Notes under the pieces: model-generated
What the model saw: only the letters and a program-made list of their open reading frames with translations
What the model was told of the DNA's origin: nothing
Databases searched by the model: none
Assembly (NCBI RefSeq): GCF_009865405.1
Contig: NZ_WWJY01000902.1
Span: 1-32,994 of the forward strand
DNA length: 32,994 bases
Reading direction: 5' to 3'
DNA from: Streptomyces sp. SID3212
GTDB taxonomy: Bacteria; Actinomycetota; Actinomycetes; Streptomycetales; Streptomycetaceae
Position numbers and translations under genes: made by a program
Shown: one piece after another, positions 7,777-19,368 of the stretch
Layout: each line of letters starts with the position of its first letter
Position numbering within the stretch: the first letter of the stretch is position 1

Positions 7777-8277
7777 TCATTCTTCGGCGATCCACTGGGC
7801 CAGGGCGATCAGGGTGTTTTCCGCGCTGTTCGCCATGTAGTCGCGCAGTGCTTCCAGGTCGCCGCGGGTGGTGCCCAGGACCGGGTCGAGGCGCAGGAGG
7901 CGCCAGGACTGTTCCACGACGGTCCCGCGTCCCTGGGGGCGGAGGGTCCAGCTCCATCGCACGATGCCGTCCTCGGCGCCGCCGACCACGAAGGTGAAGG
8001 CGGTGCCGGGGTCGGCTCGTACGATCTGGGAACGGGTCGTCCATCGCCTGCCGTCCTTGTGGTTGCGGCCGCTGAACCAGGCGCCGGCCCGGGGGCCGGC
8101 TCCCTCGTCGAAGGTGACGTCCGTCGCGTTCGGGCTCCAGCGGCCGATCGCGGACACGTCGCTGACCAAGTCGTACACCCGGGCCGGCGGGGCGTCGACC
8201 CAGGCGCGTCGGGTGAAGGCGAAGTCCGATGCCTCCAGGGGCTCGGACAGGTCGTGTTCGTCGGTGGTGGTGGTCAC
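7777..8277 (-). CDS. SRPBCC-family (START/polyketide-cyclase-like) protein
   Basis: This 166-aa cytoplasmic protein has the START-like helix-grip pattern. An N-terminal strand (FAFTRRAWVDAPPARVYDLVSDV, about 19-41) leads into the family-typical IGRWSP. A central segment follows (GAWFSGRNHKDGRRWTTRSQIV), then VVGGAEDGIVRWSWTLRP. The last part is a long amphipathic helix (LEALRDYMANSAENTLIAL) that usually closes the hydrophobic pocket. Such proteins bind lipids, polyketides or other hydrophobic ligands, and some are cyclases. No catalytic residue can be assigned. The GTG at 8277 is chosen because AGGAGG lies 6 bases before it; the open frame upstream has no family resemblance. It is divergent from the MmyB-like regulator gene, so the two may be co-regulated. 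Confidence 0.85.
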   Translation of the reverse strand: MTTTTDEHDLSEPLEASDFAFTRRAWVDAPPARVYDLVSDVSAIGRWSPNATDVTFDEGAGPRAGAWFSGRNHKDGRRWTTRSQIVRADPGTAFTFVVGGAEDGIVRWSWTLRPQGRGTVVEQSWRLLRLDPVLGTTRGDLEALRDYMANSAENTLIALAQWIAEE

Positions 8278-8403
8278 GGGATCCTCCTGGGTGGGTGGGT
8301 GCCGGAGAGTGGCGTACGGCCACGTCACCACCGGTGTCGTCGGGCAGCCACTCCCGCCGGTGCCTATCCACGCCAGGGGCAGGCTGTGCGTTCCGGGTCG
8401 GCC

Positions 8404-8409
8404 CATACT
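8404..8409 (+). promoter_or_regulatory. Candidate -10 element for a leaderless HTH transcript
   Basis: CATACT ends 7 bases before the ATG at 8417. The only Shine-Dalgarno-like GGAG (8411-8414) is just 2 bases from that ATG, too close to act normally. The spacing fits a transcript that starts at the A of the start codon. I see no convincing -35 hexamer. Confidence 0.3.
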
Positions 8410-8416
8410 CGGAGCC

Positions 8417-9316
8417 ATGAGCGGAAAAGTGCAGCTCGGGGACTTCTTGCAGACGCGGCGCTCCCAGCTGCGTCCTGAGGATCTCGGAGTGCCCACGTAT
8501 GGAGAACGCCGGCGGGTGCCGGGCCTTCGGCGCGAGGAGCTGGCGCTGCTGGCGGGGGTGAGCGTCTCGTACTACACCCGGCTGGAACAGGGGCAGTCCC
8601 TGAACGCCTCGCCGCAGGTGCTGGACGCGATCGCCCGGGCTCTGCGGCTGGAGGAGGCGGAGCGCCTGCACCTGCACAACCTGGCCCGCCCGGCCGACGG
8701 GCCGGGCCGAGGCCGGCGGCCGGCGCCGGAGCGGGTGACGGCGGCGACCGGTCAGTTGCTGGAGGCACTGGCGGACGTCCCGGCGATCGTGATCGGCCGG
8801 CGCAGCGACGTCCTGGCGTGGAACCGGCTGGGCCACGCGCTGTTCGCCGGGCACCTGGACCCGGGCGCCCCGGACCGGCCGGCGGAGCGCCCCAACATGG
8901 CCCGGCTGGTGTTCCTCGACGCGCACACCCGTGACCTGTACGCGCACTGGCCGAGCAAGGCCAGGGCCGTGGTGGGGAACCTGCGCCTGGTGGCGGGCCG
9001 TCACCCCGACGACGCGGCCCTGCACGAGCTGGTCGGCGAACTGAGCGCGAAGAGCACGGACTTCGCCTCGATGTGGGCCGACCACCGCGTCAAGCCCTGC
9101 GCGGTGGACACGTACGAGATGCGTCATCCGCTCGTCGGACCGCTGACCGTCAGTCAGCAGACCCTGAGCCAGGGGCCGGGCCAGAACATCGTGGTCGCCA
9201 CCACCGAGGCCGGATCGCCCTCACGTACCACACTGGCCCTGCTCGGCCAGACCCTCGCCCGGCCCGGCACCCAGGGCGACCCGGTACGACCGGGAGCGCG
9301 GGCCGAGGCGGGCTGA
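8417..9316 (+). CDS. XRE-type HTH regulator with MmyB-like ligand domain
   Basis: This 299-aa regulator has an N-terminal helix-turn-helix. LGDFLQTRRSQLRPEDLG is followed by the family-typical RRVPGLRREELALLAGVSVSYYTRLEQGQ (about 32-60). The C-terminal domain (about 105-275) carries MmyB motifs such as VIGRRSDVLAWNRLGHALF, NMARLVFLD, DLYAHWPSKARAVVGNLR and FASMWADHRV. MmyB C-terminal domains are PAS-like and bind fatty-acid-like ligands in a described structure. Genes of this class usually sit divergent from an oxidoreductase or hydrolase gene they control. Here the divergent neighbour is the SRPBCC gene 139 bases away, and a secreted beta-propeller gene follows on the same strand. Its regulatory targets are inferred from position only. 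Confidence 0.92.
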   Translation: MSGKVQLGDFLQTRRSQLRPEDLGVPTYGERRRVPGLRREELALLAGVSVSYYTRLEQGQSLNASPQVLDAIARALRLEEAERLHLHNLARPADGPGRGRRPAPERVTAATGQLLEALADVPAIVIGRRSDVLAWNRLGHALFAGHLDPGAPDRPAERPNMARLVFLDAHTRDLYAHWPSKARAVVGNLRLVAGRHPDDAALHELVGELSAKSTDFASMWADHRVKPCAVDTYEMRHPLVGPLTVSQQTLSQGPGQNIVVATTEAGSPSRTTLALLGQTLARPGTQGDPVRPGARAEAG

Positions 9317-9491
9317 CCCTCCGCACCACCACCGGGCTCCGGTCGGCCTACGCGGTCGCCGCCCCGTCCAGGCGCGCGTTCTGTGATCGGACGTTGCCCG
9401 GAATGACTTCCTGGCGCCCGCCCCGGGCCCAGGCCATCCCCCCTGTGCGTCGGCGTACCGCTGCCGCATGCCCGAAAACAGTGAAGGCATC

Positions 9492-10457
9492 ATGTTCAAG
9501 AAGCTGTCCACGACCGCCACCACCGCCGCGATCCTGTCCGCGACCGTGATCGCGGCGACCGGTGCGGTACCGGCGTCGGCCGTCTCCGCGCTGCTGAGCA
9601 ACCCCCGGATCGCCGCGCACTTCGACCTGGCCCAGGGCCAGATGCCGGAGAACATCGCCCTGGCCCCCGACGGGAGCGCGTACGTCACCTTCGCCGGCGC
9701 CCGCCAGCTCGCCCGCGTCTCCCCCGACGGGACCGTCCGCGTCCTGGCCACCCTGCCCGCGCCCGCCGACGGCGGTGTCGACACGCCGGTCCTGGGCTTC
9801 CCCCTGACCACCGGCGTCGTCCGGGCGCACGACGGCACCCTGTACTTCTTGTACGCCACCGGCACCGCCGACCTGACCGGTGTGTGGCGCCTGCGCCACG
9901 GCGGCACCCCGCGGCGCATCGCCGCGCTGCCCGCGGCCGGCCTGCCCAACGGCCTGGACCTGGACCGGAGGACCGGGACCCTCTACGCCACCGACTCCGT
10001 CCTCGGCACCGTCTGGAGCGTGCCGGTCGCCGGCGGGATCCCCACCGCGTGGTCCACGGCTCCCGAGCTGGCCTCCACCGGCTTCCTCGGGGCCAACGGC
10101 CTGAAGATCCACGACGGGGCGGTGTGGGTCACCAACCTCGACCGGGGCACGGTCCTCCGTATCTCCGTCCGGCGGGACGGGCGCGCCGGCACGGTCGGGG
10201 TCCGGGCCACCGGCCTGGCCGGGATCGACGACTTCGCCTTCACCGGCCGCGGCGACCGGATCCTGGCCGCCCTCAACGGCTCCAGCGAGGTCGCGCTCGT
10301 CCGGCCGGACGGCACCCACTCCGTCGTCCTGACCGCCGCCGACGGCCTCCAGAACCCCACCTCCGTCGCGCTGCGCGGCAACACCGTCCACGTCGGGAGC
10401 GCCGCGTACGTCACCGGCGAGGACCCCAACCTCGTCCTCGCCCACCTCGACGACTGA
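9492..10457 (+). CDS. Secreted SMP-30/gluconolactonase-like beta-propeller protein
   Basis: This 321-aa protein begins with a classic secretion signal: KK near the N-terminus, a hydrophobic stretch, and a likely cut after AVPASA near residue 30. The mature part has repeated propeller blades: NIALAPDGSAYVTFAG, LARVSPDG, NGLDLDRRTGTLYATDS, GLKIHDGAVWVTNLDRGTVLRI, and a closing VALRGNTVHVGSAAYV. This pattern belongs to the SMP-30/gluconolactonase/LRE (six-bladed) group, whose members often hydrolyse lactones with a bound divalent metal. I cannot assign metal ligands with certainty. An ATG at 9468 is in frame, but GAAGG sits properly before 9492 and the signal peptide then starts at MFKK. The next gene, an MBL hydrolase, starts 39 bases downstream, which suggests an operon. 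Confidence 0.85.
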   Translation: MFKKLSTTATTAAILSATVIAATGAVPASAVSALLSNPRIAAHFDLAQGQMPENIALAPDGSAYVTFAGARQLARVSPDGTVRVLATLPAPADGGVDTPVLGFPLTTGVVRAHDGTLYFLYATGTADLTGVWRLRHGGTPRRIAALPAAGLPNGLDLDRRTGTLYATDSVLGTVWSVPVAGGIPTAWSTAPELASTGFLGANGLKIHDGAVWVTNLDRGTVLRISVRRDGRAGTVGVRATGLAGIDDFAFTGRGDRILAALNGSSEVALVRPDGTHSVVLTAADGLQNPTSVALRGNTVHVGSAAYVTGEDPNLVLAHLDD

Positions 10458-10496
10458 CGCAACGGCCGGAACAGAACCGCATCTCAGGAGAACACC

Positions 10497-11402
10497 TTGC
10501 AGCGTACGAACCAGCTCACCCTCGGCGGTGTCACCCTCACCCGCGTCGAGGAGACGCACGGCCCGATCATGCCCGCCGACCAGTTCTTCCCCGACCTGCC
10601 CGAGCAGGCCTGGAAGGACCACCGCGAGTCCCTCGTGCCCGACCACCTGGGCGCCGACGACACCATGGTCCACGTGGCCATGCAGACCTGGCTGCTCCGC
10701 AGCGGCGGCCGGACCATCCTGGTCGACACCGGTGTCGGCAACAACAAGACCCGGCCCGCCGTCGCCGCGTGGGACCACCTCGATCTGGACTACCTGGGCA
10801 ACCTGGCGCGTGCCGGGGTACGGCCCGAGGACGTCGACCTCGTCGTCAACACCCACCTCCACGTGGACCACGTCGGCTGGAACACCCGTCTGGTCGACGG
10901 CGCCTGGGTGCCGACGTTCACGAACGCCACCTATCTGATGCCCAGAGCGGACTTCGCGTTCTGGAACCCGGCGGACAACCCGTCCGTCGCCGGCGGGGTC
11001 AACGAGAACGTCTTCGAGGACAGCGTCGCCCCCGTGCACGCCGCGGGCCAGGTCCAGTTGTGGGAGGGAAGCCACACCATCGACGAACATCTGAGCCTGG
11101 AGGCGGCCCCCGGCCACACTCCGGGGTCCAGTGTCGTCAAGCTGATGTCCGGCGGCGAACGGGCCCTGCTGGCGGGTGACATGGTGCACACTCCGCTCCA
11201 GGTCGCACACCCGGACCACAACAGCTGCTTCTGCGAGGACCCGGCGCAGGCCCGTACCACCCGCCGCAGGCTGCTCGGCTGGGCCGCCGACGTCAACGCC
11301 CTCGTCCTGCCCGCCCACTTCAGCGGCCACAGCGCCCTGGAGGTCGAGAAGACGGGCAGCGGCTTCGCGATCAAGAAGTGGGCCCCGTTCACCCGGTACT
11401 GA
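10497..11402 (+). CDS. Metallo-beta-lactamase-fold hydrolase, possible lactonase/esterase
   Basis: This 301-aa cytoplasmic enzyme has every usual metal ligand of the fold: H120, H122, D124 and H125 in THLHVDHVGW, H207 in PGHTPG, D228 in LLAGDMVH, and H274 in PAHFSGH. The order and spacing match the branch holding quorum-quenching lactonases and methyl-parathion-hydrolase-like enzymes rather than true beta-lactamases, although the substrate cannot be read from sequence. No signal peptide is seen. Translation starts at TTG 10497, which is supported by AGGAG 6 bases upstream. It follows the SMP-30-like gene by 39 bases and precedes a type-B carboxylesterase by 98 bases. The row of hydrolases suggests stepwise processing of a lactone or ester. 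Confidence 0.9.
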   Translation: MQRTNQLTLGGVTLTRVEETHGPIMPADQFFPDLPEQAWKDHRESLVPDHLGADDTMVHVAMQTWLLRSGGRTILVDTGVGNNKTRPAVAAWDHLDLDYLGNLARAGVRPEDVDLVVNTHLHVDHVGWNTRLVDGAWVPTFTNATYLMPRADFAFWNPADNPSVAGGVNENVFEDSVAPVHAAGQVQLWEGSHTIDEHLSLEAAPGHTPGSSVVKLMSGGERALLAGDMVHTPLQVAHPDHNSCFCEDPAQARTTRRRLLGWAADVNALVLPAHFSGHSALEVEKTGSGFAIKKWAPFTRY

Positions 11403-11500
11403 TCCCGGCTTCCACCCCGCCGCCGCTCCGGCCCACCCGGAGTGGCGGCCCCTACCGGAGCACACCAGCCCGGAGCACACCAACAGCGAGGAGAAGCGTG

Positions 11501-12964
11501 ATGGCGCCCGCCGGTTCGGTCATGGTCACCACCACCTCAGGCCCGGTCCGCGGCCGTCGCGGCGAACACGGCACGGTGTTTCTCAATGTGCCGTACGCCG
11601 CTCCGCCTGTCGCCCAGGGACGTTTCGCGGCGCCGGGCCCTCATCCCGGGTGGACCGGGGTCCGTGACGCGACACGGCCGGGGCCGACCGCGCCCCAGCC
11701 CGTCCGGGACTCCTTCGGCAGCCTCGACATGTCGCCCTACTTCGGGCCCGGTTGGCAGCGCGGCGACGACTACCTCACCGTGAATGTCTGGGCCCCCGAG
11801 CCGGACGGACCGGCCCGGCCGGTCATGGTGTTCGTACACGGCGGAGGCTTTGTCGCCGGTTCGGGCCGGGCGCCGCTCTACGACGGAACGGCGTTCGCCC
11901 GCGACGGTGTGGTGCTGATCACCGTCAACTACCGGCTGGGCATCCCCGGTTTCCTCCACCTGCCGGACGCCCCGGACAACCGCGGCATGCTCGACGTCCT
12001 GGCCGCCCTGCGGTGGATACGGGAGAACGCCGCCCGCTTCGGCGGTGACCCCGGCAACGTCACCCTCTTCGGCCAGTCGGCCGGGGCCATCGTCGTGAGC
12101 GGTGTTCTCGCCGACCCGGCCTCGTCCGGCCTCCTGCGACGCGCGATCATCCAGAGCGGCACGGGCACCGGCGCCTTCACCCCCGGGCAGGCGGGCATCG
12201 TCACCGCCGCCGTGGGCCGCGCGCTGGGTCTCGTACCCACCGCCAGGTCTCTGGCCGACCTCCCCGACGAGCGCCTTGTCGCCGCCACGGCCGGCGTCAC
12301 CGGGCTGGATCTGCGTACGTCCACCCATCACGACCCGCTCGGCGGCATCACCTCCTTCAGCCTGGTCGGCGAAGAACAGCCCGCCTGGGCGGTCGCCGCC
12401 GGCCGGGGAGGGGAGGTCGATCTGCTGATCGGCAGCAATCTGGACGAAGGCTCCCTGTATCTGGCCCCGCTGGGACTCCTGGCGGGCACCACCGACGCCG
12501 ATGTCCGCGACACGGCGGCGAAGTTCCATGCCGATCCCGAGGAGGCGGTCCGCGCCTACCGGGCACAGCGCCCGTCCGCGACCACCGCCGAGCTGCGGAC
12601 CGGGATTCTCGGTGACGGGCTGTTCCGGGCCGGCACCCGGCGCATGGCCGACGCACACGCGAAGGCCGGGACCGGGCGGACGTACCACTACGAGTTCGGC
12701 TGGCGCTCCGACGCGGTCGACGGGCGGCTGGGCGCCAGCCACGTCATGGAGTTGCCGTTCGTCTTCGACCGCCTGTCCCTGCCGTCGCTGCGCGGCCCTC
12801 GCGGGCTCCTCGGCACCGCCGAGCCGCCCGCCGCGCTCGCGTCACGTATGCACCGCGCGTGGATACGGTTCGCCGAGACCGGAGATCCCGGCTGGCCCGT
12901 CCACGAGCCTTCCGAGGGGTACGTCCAGCCCATCGGCCATGTCCCGCCCGTCGGCCTCGGCTGA
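11501..12964 (+). CDS. Type-B carboxylesterase (alpha/beta hydrolase)
   Basis: This 487-aa protein is full length for the carboxylesterase/pNB-esterase family. The oxyanion loop is HGGGF (113-117) and the nucleophile elbow is GQSAG with S193. The acidic member of the triad is probably E316 in GSNLDEGS, and the histidine is probably H414 in GASHVMELPF. The N-terminal GPVRGRRGEHGTVFLNVPYAAPP and the NVWAPEP segment are typical of the family. No signal peptide is seen, so it should act in the cytoplasm on carboxylic esters. GAGGAG at 11488-11493 serves the ATG at 11501; a GTG three bases earlier is also possible. Its stop lies 6 bases from the stop of the convergent MFS gene, leaving no room for a terminator. 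Confidence 0.94.
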   Translation: MAPAGSVMVTTTSGPVRGRRGEHGTVFLNVPYAAPPVAQGRFAAPGPHPGWTGVRDATRPGPTAPQPVRDSFGSLDMSPYFGPGWQRGDDYLTVNVWAPEPDGPARPVMVFVHGGGFVAGSGRAPLYDGTAFARDGVVLITVNYRLGIPGFLHLPDAPDNRGMLDVLAALRWIRENAARFGGDPGNVTLFGQSAGAIVVSGVLADPASSGLLRRAIIQSGTGTGAFTPGQAGIVTAAVGRALGLVPTARSLADLPDERLVAATAGVTGLDLRTSTHHDPLGGITSFSLVGEEQPAWAVAAGRGGEVDLLIGSNLDEGSLYLAPLGLLAGTTDADVRDTAAKFHADPEEAVRAYRAQRPSATTAELRTGILGDGLFRAGTRRMADAHAKAGTGRTYHYEFGWRSDAVDGRLGASHVMELPFVFDRLSLPSLRGPRGLLGTAEPPAALASRMHRAWIRFAETGDPGWPVHEPSEGYVQPIGHVPPVGLG

Positions 12965-12970
12965 CCGGTG

Positions 12971-14491
12971 TCAACGGGCCGCCGTCTCGGGAGAGTTGCC
13001 GGTGTCCGCCACGTCCCGCGCCTGCGGGTCCTGCTTCTCCTGCCGCGCGGAGAGCGGTGCGGCGATGTCCTCCAGCGACTTGCCCTCGGCCGCGACGGCG
13101 AAGAACCAGGCCACGATCCCCGCCAGCACCATCAGTGTCGCGCCGACGCAGAACGCGGTCACCGCGTCGCTCACCACTCCGCTGTCGGTGAGTTCGGCGA
13201 ACAGCAGCGGGCCGGAGATGCCGCCGGCGGCCGTACCGATCGCGTAGAAGAAGGCGATCGCCATGGCGCGGGTCTCCATCGGGAAGATCTCGCTGACGGT
13301 GAGATACGCGGAGCTGGCCCCGGCCGAGGCGAAGAAGAGGACCACGCCCCAACAGACCGTCATGGTGGTCGCGTTGAGCCAGCCGTTGCCGAACAGCCAC
13401 GCGGTGACGAAGAGCAGGAGCCCGGACACGACATACGTACCCGCGATCATCGGCTTACGGCCCACCGTGTCGAACAGCCGGCCGAGGAGCAGCGGGCCGA
13501 GGAAGTTGCCGAAGGCGATGGCGGCGAAGAAGTACCCGGTCGAGCCGCTGGAGACGTCGAAGAACTTCACCAGGATCGAGCCGAAGCCGAAGGTGATCGC
13601 GTTGTACAGGAACGCCTGGCCGATGAAGAGGGAGAAGCCGAGCACGGCGCGCTTGGGGTACTCGCGGAAGAGCGTCCTGCCGATCTCGACGAAGCCGATC
13701 GAGCGCCGCTGCTCGATGGTGAGCGCCCCCGCCGGCTCGGGCAGCGGGCGACCGGTCTCCGCCTCGACCTCCTTCTCCACGCCGTCGACCAGGTCGTTCG
13801 CCTCGTCGGACTGTCCGTGGATGAACATCCAGCGGGGGCTCTCCGGCACGTGGCGCCGTACGAGGAGGATGACCAGGCCCAGGACCACTCCGAGGGCGAA
13901 GGTGAGCCGCCATCCCAGGTCCTTCGGGAAGATGTCGGTGTTCAGGGCGACCACGGAGAGCAGTGCGCCACCCATCGCGCCGAGCCAGTAGCTGCCGTTG
14001 ATGATGAGGTCGACGCGGCCCCGGTACTTGCTGGGGATCAGTTCGTCGATGGCGGAGTTGATCGCCGCGTACTCGCCGCCGATGCCGAAGCCGGTGAGGA
14101 AGCGGAAGAGGAAGAACCACCAGACCGAGAACGACACGGCGGTGGCGGCGGTCGCCGCCAGATACACCGCGAGGGTGATGAGGAAGAGCTTCTTGCGTCC
14201 GTACCGGTCGGTGAGCCAGCCGAAGAAGAGGGCGCCGGCGCACGAGCCGGCGACGTACAACGCGGCGGCCAGGCCGGTGACCTGCGCGTCGGAGATCGGC
14301 AGGCCGCTGCCGTCCTCCGAGAGGCGGCTCGCGATGTTGCCGACGACGGTCACTTCGAGTCCGTCGAGGATCCATACGGTTCCCAGGCCGATCACGATCA
14401 TCCAGTGCCAGCGCGACCACGGGAGCCGGTCGAGCCGCGCGGGAACCTTCGTGGTGACGGTCCCGGTGACCGCGTCTCCGGATGGGGTCAT
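12971..14491 (-). CDS. MFS transporter (metabolite:H+ / sugar-porter-like)
   Basis: This 506-aa membrane protein has about 12 hydrophobic segments. Major-facilitator signatures are WILDGLEVTVVG in the first helix, the DRYGRKK loop between helices 2 and 3, and RFLTGFGIGGEYAAINSAIDELIPSKYRGR in helices 4-5. PESPRWM follows helix 6, and a repeat of the loop (LFDTVGRKP) lies in the second half. The GGEYA and PESPRW motifs are typical of the metabolite:proton symporter and sugar-porter groups, so import of an organic acid, aromatic compound or sugar is plausible. The direction and substrate are not determinable. AGGAGG lies about 7 bases before the ATG. The gene converges on the carboxylesterase and diverges from the DUF4331 gene across a 238-base spacer. 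Confidence 0.93.
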   Translation of the reverse strand: MTPSGDAVTGTVTTKVPARLDRLPWSRWHWMIVIGLGTVWILDGLEVTVVGNIASRLSEDGSGLPISDAQVTGLAAALYVAGSCAGALFFGWLTDRYGRKKLFLITLAVYLAATAATAVSFSVWWFFLFRFLTGFGIGGEYAAINSAIDELIPSKYRGRVDLIINGSYWLGAMGGALLSVVALNTDIFPKDLGWRLTFALGVVLGLVILLVRRHVPESPRWMFIHGQSDEANDLVDGVEKEVEAETGRPLPEPAGALTIEQRRSIGFVEIGRTLFREYPKRAVLGFSLFIGQAFLYNAITFGFGSILVKFFDVSSGSTGYFFAAIAFGNFLGPLLLGRLFDTVGRKPMIAGTYVVSGLLLFVTAWLFGNGWLNATTMTVCWGVVLFFASAGASSAYLTVSEIFPMETRAMAIAFFYAIGTAAGGISGPLLFAELTDSGVVSDAVTAFCVGATLMVLAGIVAWFFAVAAEGKSLEDIAAPLSARQEKQDPQARDVADTGNSPETAAR

Positions 14492-14684
14492 GTTCAGCCT
14501 CCTGCCTGACGGCGACCCCGGTCGCGCCCGGGGTGCCGCGTCCGGTTACCCGTGGCCGAAAGACACAAACGCGGGTGGGGTGCCCCGGCTCCGCGCGGCT
14601 GGGCAGGCGAAGGCGGAGTAGCCTGATGTGGGGGGAAAAGTCGTTCTTGAGCGGCACGCCCCGTGGCGGTGGTGTGCCGGTCCG

Positions 14685-14690
14685 CATACT
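14685..14690 (+). promoter_or_regulatory. Candidate -10 element upstream of the DUF4331 gene
   Basis: CATACT lies 40 bases before the ATG at 14730 in the spacer between the divergent MFS and DUF4331 genes. No good -35 partner is visible, so this is a weak call. Nothing else stands out in the spacer. Confidence 0.25.
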
Positions 14691-14729
14691 CTCCGTGTGC
14701 CACGGCGCGCACCGTCTGGAGTGAGTGTG

Positions 14730-15770
14730 ATGTCCCACCACCTCGATTCCCCCGCTGCCAGGGCCGATGCCCGGCTGAACATCTCGGATCTCTACGTGTT
14801 CCGGGGCGACCGGGGCACCGTTCTCGCGATGAACGTGTGTTCCGATTCCGCGGGCCCGGACGCACCCAAAGGCTTCCACCCGGAGGCCCGGTACGAATTC
14901 AAGATCGACAGTACGGGTGACGCCGTCGAGGACGTGTGCTTCCGCCTTCGTTTCGGGCCCGCGGACGCGGACGGTTCGCAGGCCGTGGAGCTGTGCCGTC
15001 TGGTGGGAGCGGAGGCGGCCGACGACACGGCGGAAGGCACCGTGCTCCTCACCGGGGCGACAGGGCGGACCCTCCGTACGCAGGGGGGTCTGCGGTTGTG
15101 GACGGGTCGGGCCGGTGACCCGTTCTGGATGAATCCGGAGGTGGTGGAAGCGGTCGGTCAGGCCTTCCAGCACGGCACCGACGTCGAACTGCCCACGCCG
15201 GATCCGGGAGAGGCGACCGAAGAGGTGACCAGCCTGTTCTCCGGGATGAAGGTACGGTCCATCGTGCTCGAACTGCCGGACGACGACCTGCTGCCCTTCA
15301 CCCGCAACAGGGACATCGGCGTCTGGGGGGTCACCGCGCTGGCCACCGACGCGGGCGGCTGGCACCGCGTCAACCGGTGCGGCATCCCGATGGTCTCGCC
15401 GATCTTCGCGCAGTTCGACGACGAGCTGGCGGAGAAGCTGAACCAGACCCCGCCCGCCGACGACATCCACACGTTCGGCACGGAGATCACCGACCGGGTC
15501 GCCGCGGTGGTGGGCCTACGCGGCACCACGTCGGACCCGCACGGTTACGGTCTGGAGGTCGCGGACCGGATCCTCCCGGACATTCTCCCGTACACGATCG
15601 GCACTCCCGCGGTGTTCGGTTTCGCGGCCTTCAACGGCCGGGCGCTGAATGACAACGCGGGCGAGGTCATGTTCTCCCTCGCCACCGACAGCGCCCTGAG
15701 CATCGGTCTGACCAAGGACTCGGTCGACGCCCTTCCGACGCCGTTCTTCCCCTACGTGGCCGCCGCCTGA
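14730..15770 (+). CDS. DUF4331 family protein
   Basis: This 346-aa protein starts with the family-typical SHHLDSPAARADARLNISDLYVF. It continues with the DUF4331 pattern of a DxYxF-like segment, a central VRSIVLELPDDDLL and a late NRCGIPMVSPIFAQF. The biochemical role of the family is not established as far as I know. No signal peptide or membrane helix is seen with this start. GGAG ends 8 bases before the ATG at 14730, and GTG at 14727 is also possible; the frame is open further upstream, but that part is not family-like. The gene is divergent from the MFS transporter and converges on the small Cys-containing membrane protein gene. Confidence 0.82.
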   Translation: MSHHLDSPAARADARLNISDLYVFRGDRGTVLAMNVCSDSAGPDAPKGFHPEARYEFKIDSTGDAVEDVCFRLRFGPADADGSQAVELCRLVGAEAADDTAEGTVLLTGATGRTLRTQGGLRLWTGRAGDPFWMNPEVVEAVGQAFQHGTDVELPTPDPGEATEEVTSLFSGMKVRSIVLELPDDDLLPFTRNRDIGVWGVTALATDAGGWHRVNRCGIPMVSPIFAQFDDELAEKLNQTPPADDIHTFGTEITDRVAAVVGLRGTTSDPHGYGLEVADRILPDILPYTIGTPAVFGFAAFNGRALNDNAGEVMFSLATDSALSIGLTKDSVDALPTPFFPYVAAA

Positions 15771-15832
15771 CGCAGCGGCCCGGGAGCCGAGGCGCGCGCC
15801 GCCCCGTAGAGCGCTTTCGCGCCCTCCAGGGA

Positions 15833-16204
15833 TCAGGACCGGTCCAGGACGACCATGATCATCGCGGCGACGACGGTGAGGACGGCGGCACCGAGCATCA
15901 GCGTCCGCGCCGCTGCCGCCGCTCTCGCGAAAGTCCCTCCCGCCGTCCCTGAACCACGGGTGGCGGAGGGCGCCGGCGTACTTCGCGGGCAGGTGCGCCT
16001 GCCGCAGAAGGGGCAGCCGGGACGGGAACGCCGGACGGCCGGGGGCTCCGTCCAGTACGCGCCCAGCAGCGCGGCTCCTGAACCCTCTCCCCCGCCGGAC
16101 AGACCGCACATCTCCATGCCCGGTCCAACGACGCAGCCGTCGGCCGGCGTCGGCGTCACCGCGTCCCGCAACCGAATCGACACACGCCGGGTCCCGTCGG
16201 TCAT
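15833..16204 (-). CDS. Hypothetical small protein with CxxC cluster and C-terminal membrane helix
   Basis: I do not recognise this 123-aa protein. Its visible parts are an Arg-rich N-terminus, MCGLSGGG near 32-39, a CPFCGRRTC cluster near 64-72 (CxxC plus a third Cys) and a Ser/Thr/Pro-rich linker. It ends in a single hydrophobic segment (LMLGAAVLTVVAAMIMVVL) just before the stop, as in tail-anchored proteins. Third codon positions are strongly G/C in this frame, which supports coding. No clear ribosome site precedes the ATG, and a later Met (MEMCGL, near residue 30) is an alternative start. It lies 35 bases downstream of the beta-galactosidase stop on the same strand and could be the last gene of that operon. 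If it is not real, 15771-16239 has no other gene. Confidence 0.5.
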   Translation of the reverse strand: MTDGTRRVSIRLRDAVTPTPADGCVVGPGMEMCGLSGGGEGSGAALLGAYWTEPPAVRRSRPGCPFCGRRTCPRSTPAPSATRGSGTAGGTFARAAAAARTLMLGAAVLTVVAAMIMVVLDRS

Positions 16205-16239
16205 GACGGAGCCCGGCGTGTGTCCGGAGTGAGGAGCCG

Positions 16240-19368
<3,129 letters not shown>

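Noticed and set aside
9348..11483. Minus-strand open frame of 711 codons
   Set aside because: Gly/Val/Asp-rich shadow of the SMP-30-like and MBL genes; no motif and no ribosome site.
13455..15470. Minus-strand open frame spanning the MFS and DUF4331 genes
   Set aside because: It crosses two genes on opposite strands in the wrong phase and has only Arg/Pro-rich composition.
15855..16232. Plus-strand open frame of 125 codons overlapping the small Cys-containing gene
   Set aside because: No ribosome site, no hydrophobic or motif pattern; the minus-strand frame has a membrane segment and a Cys cluster.
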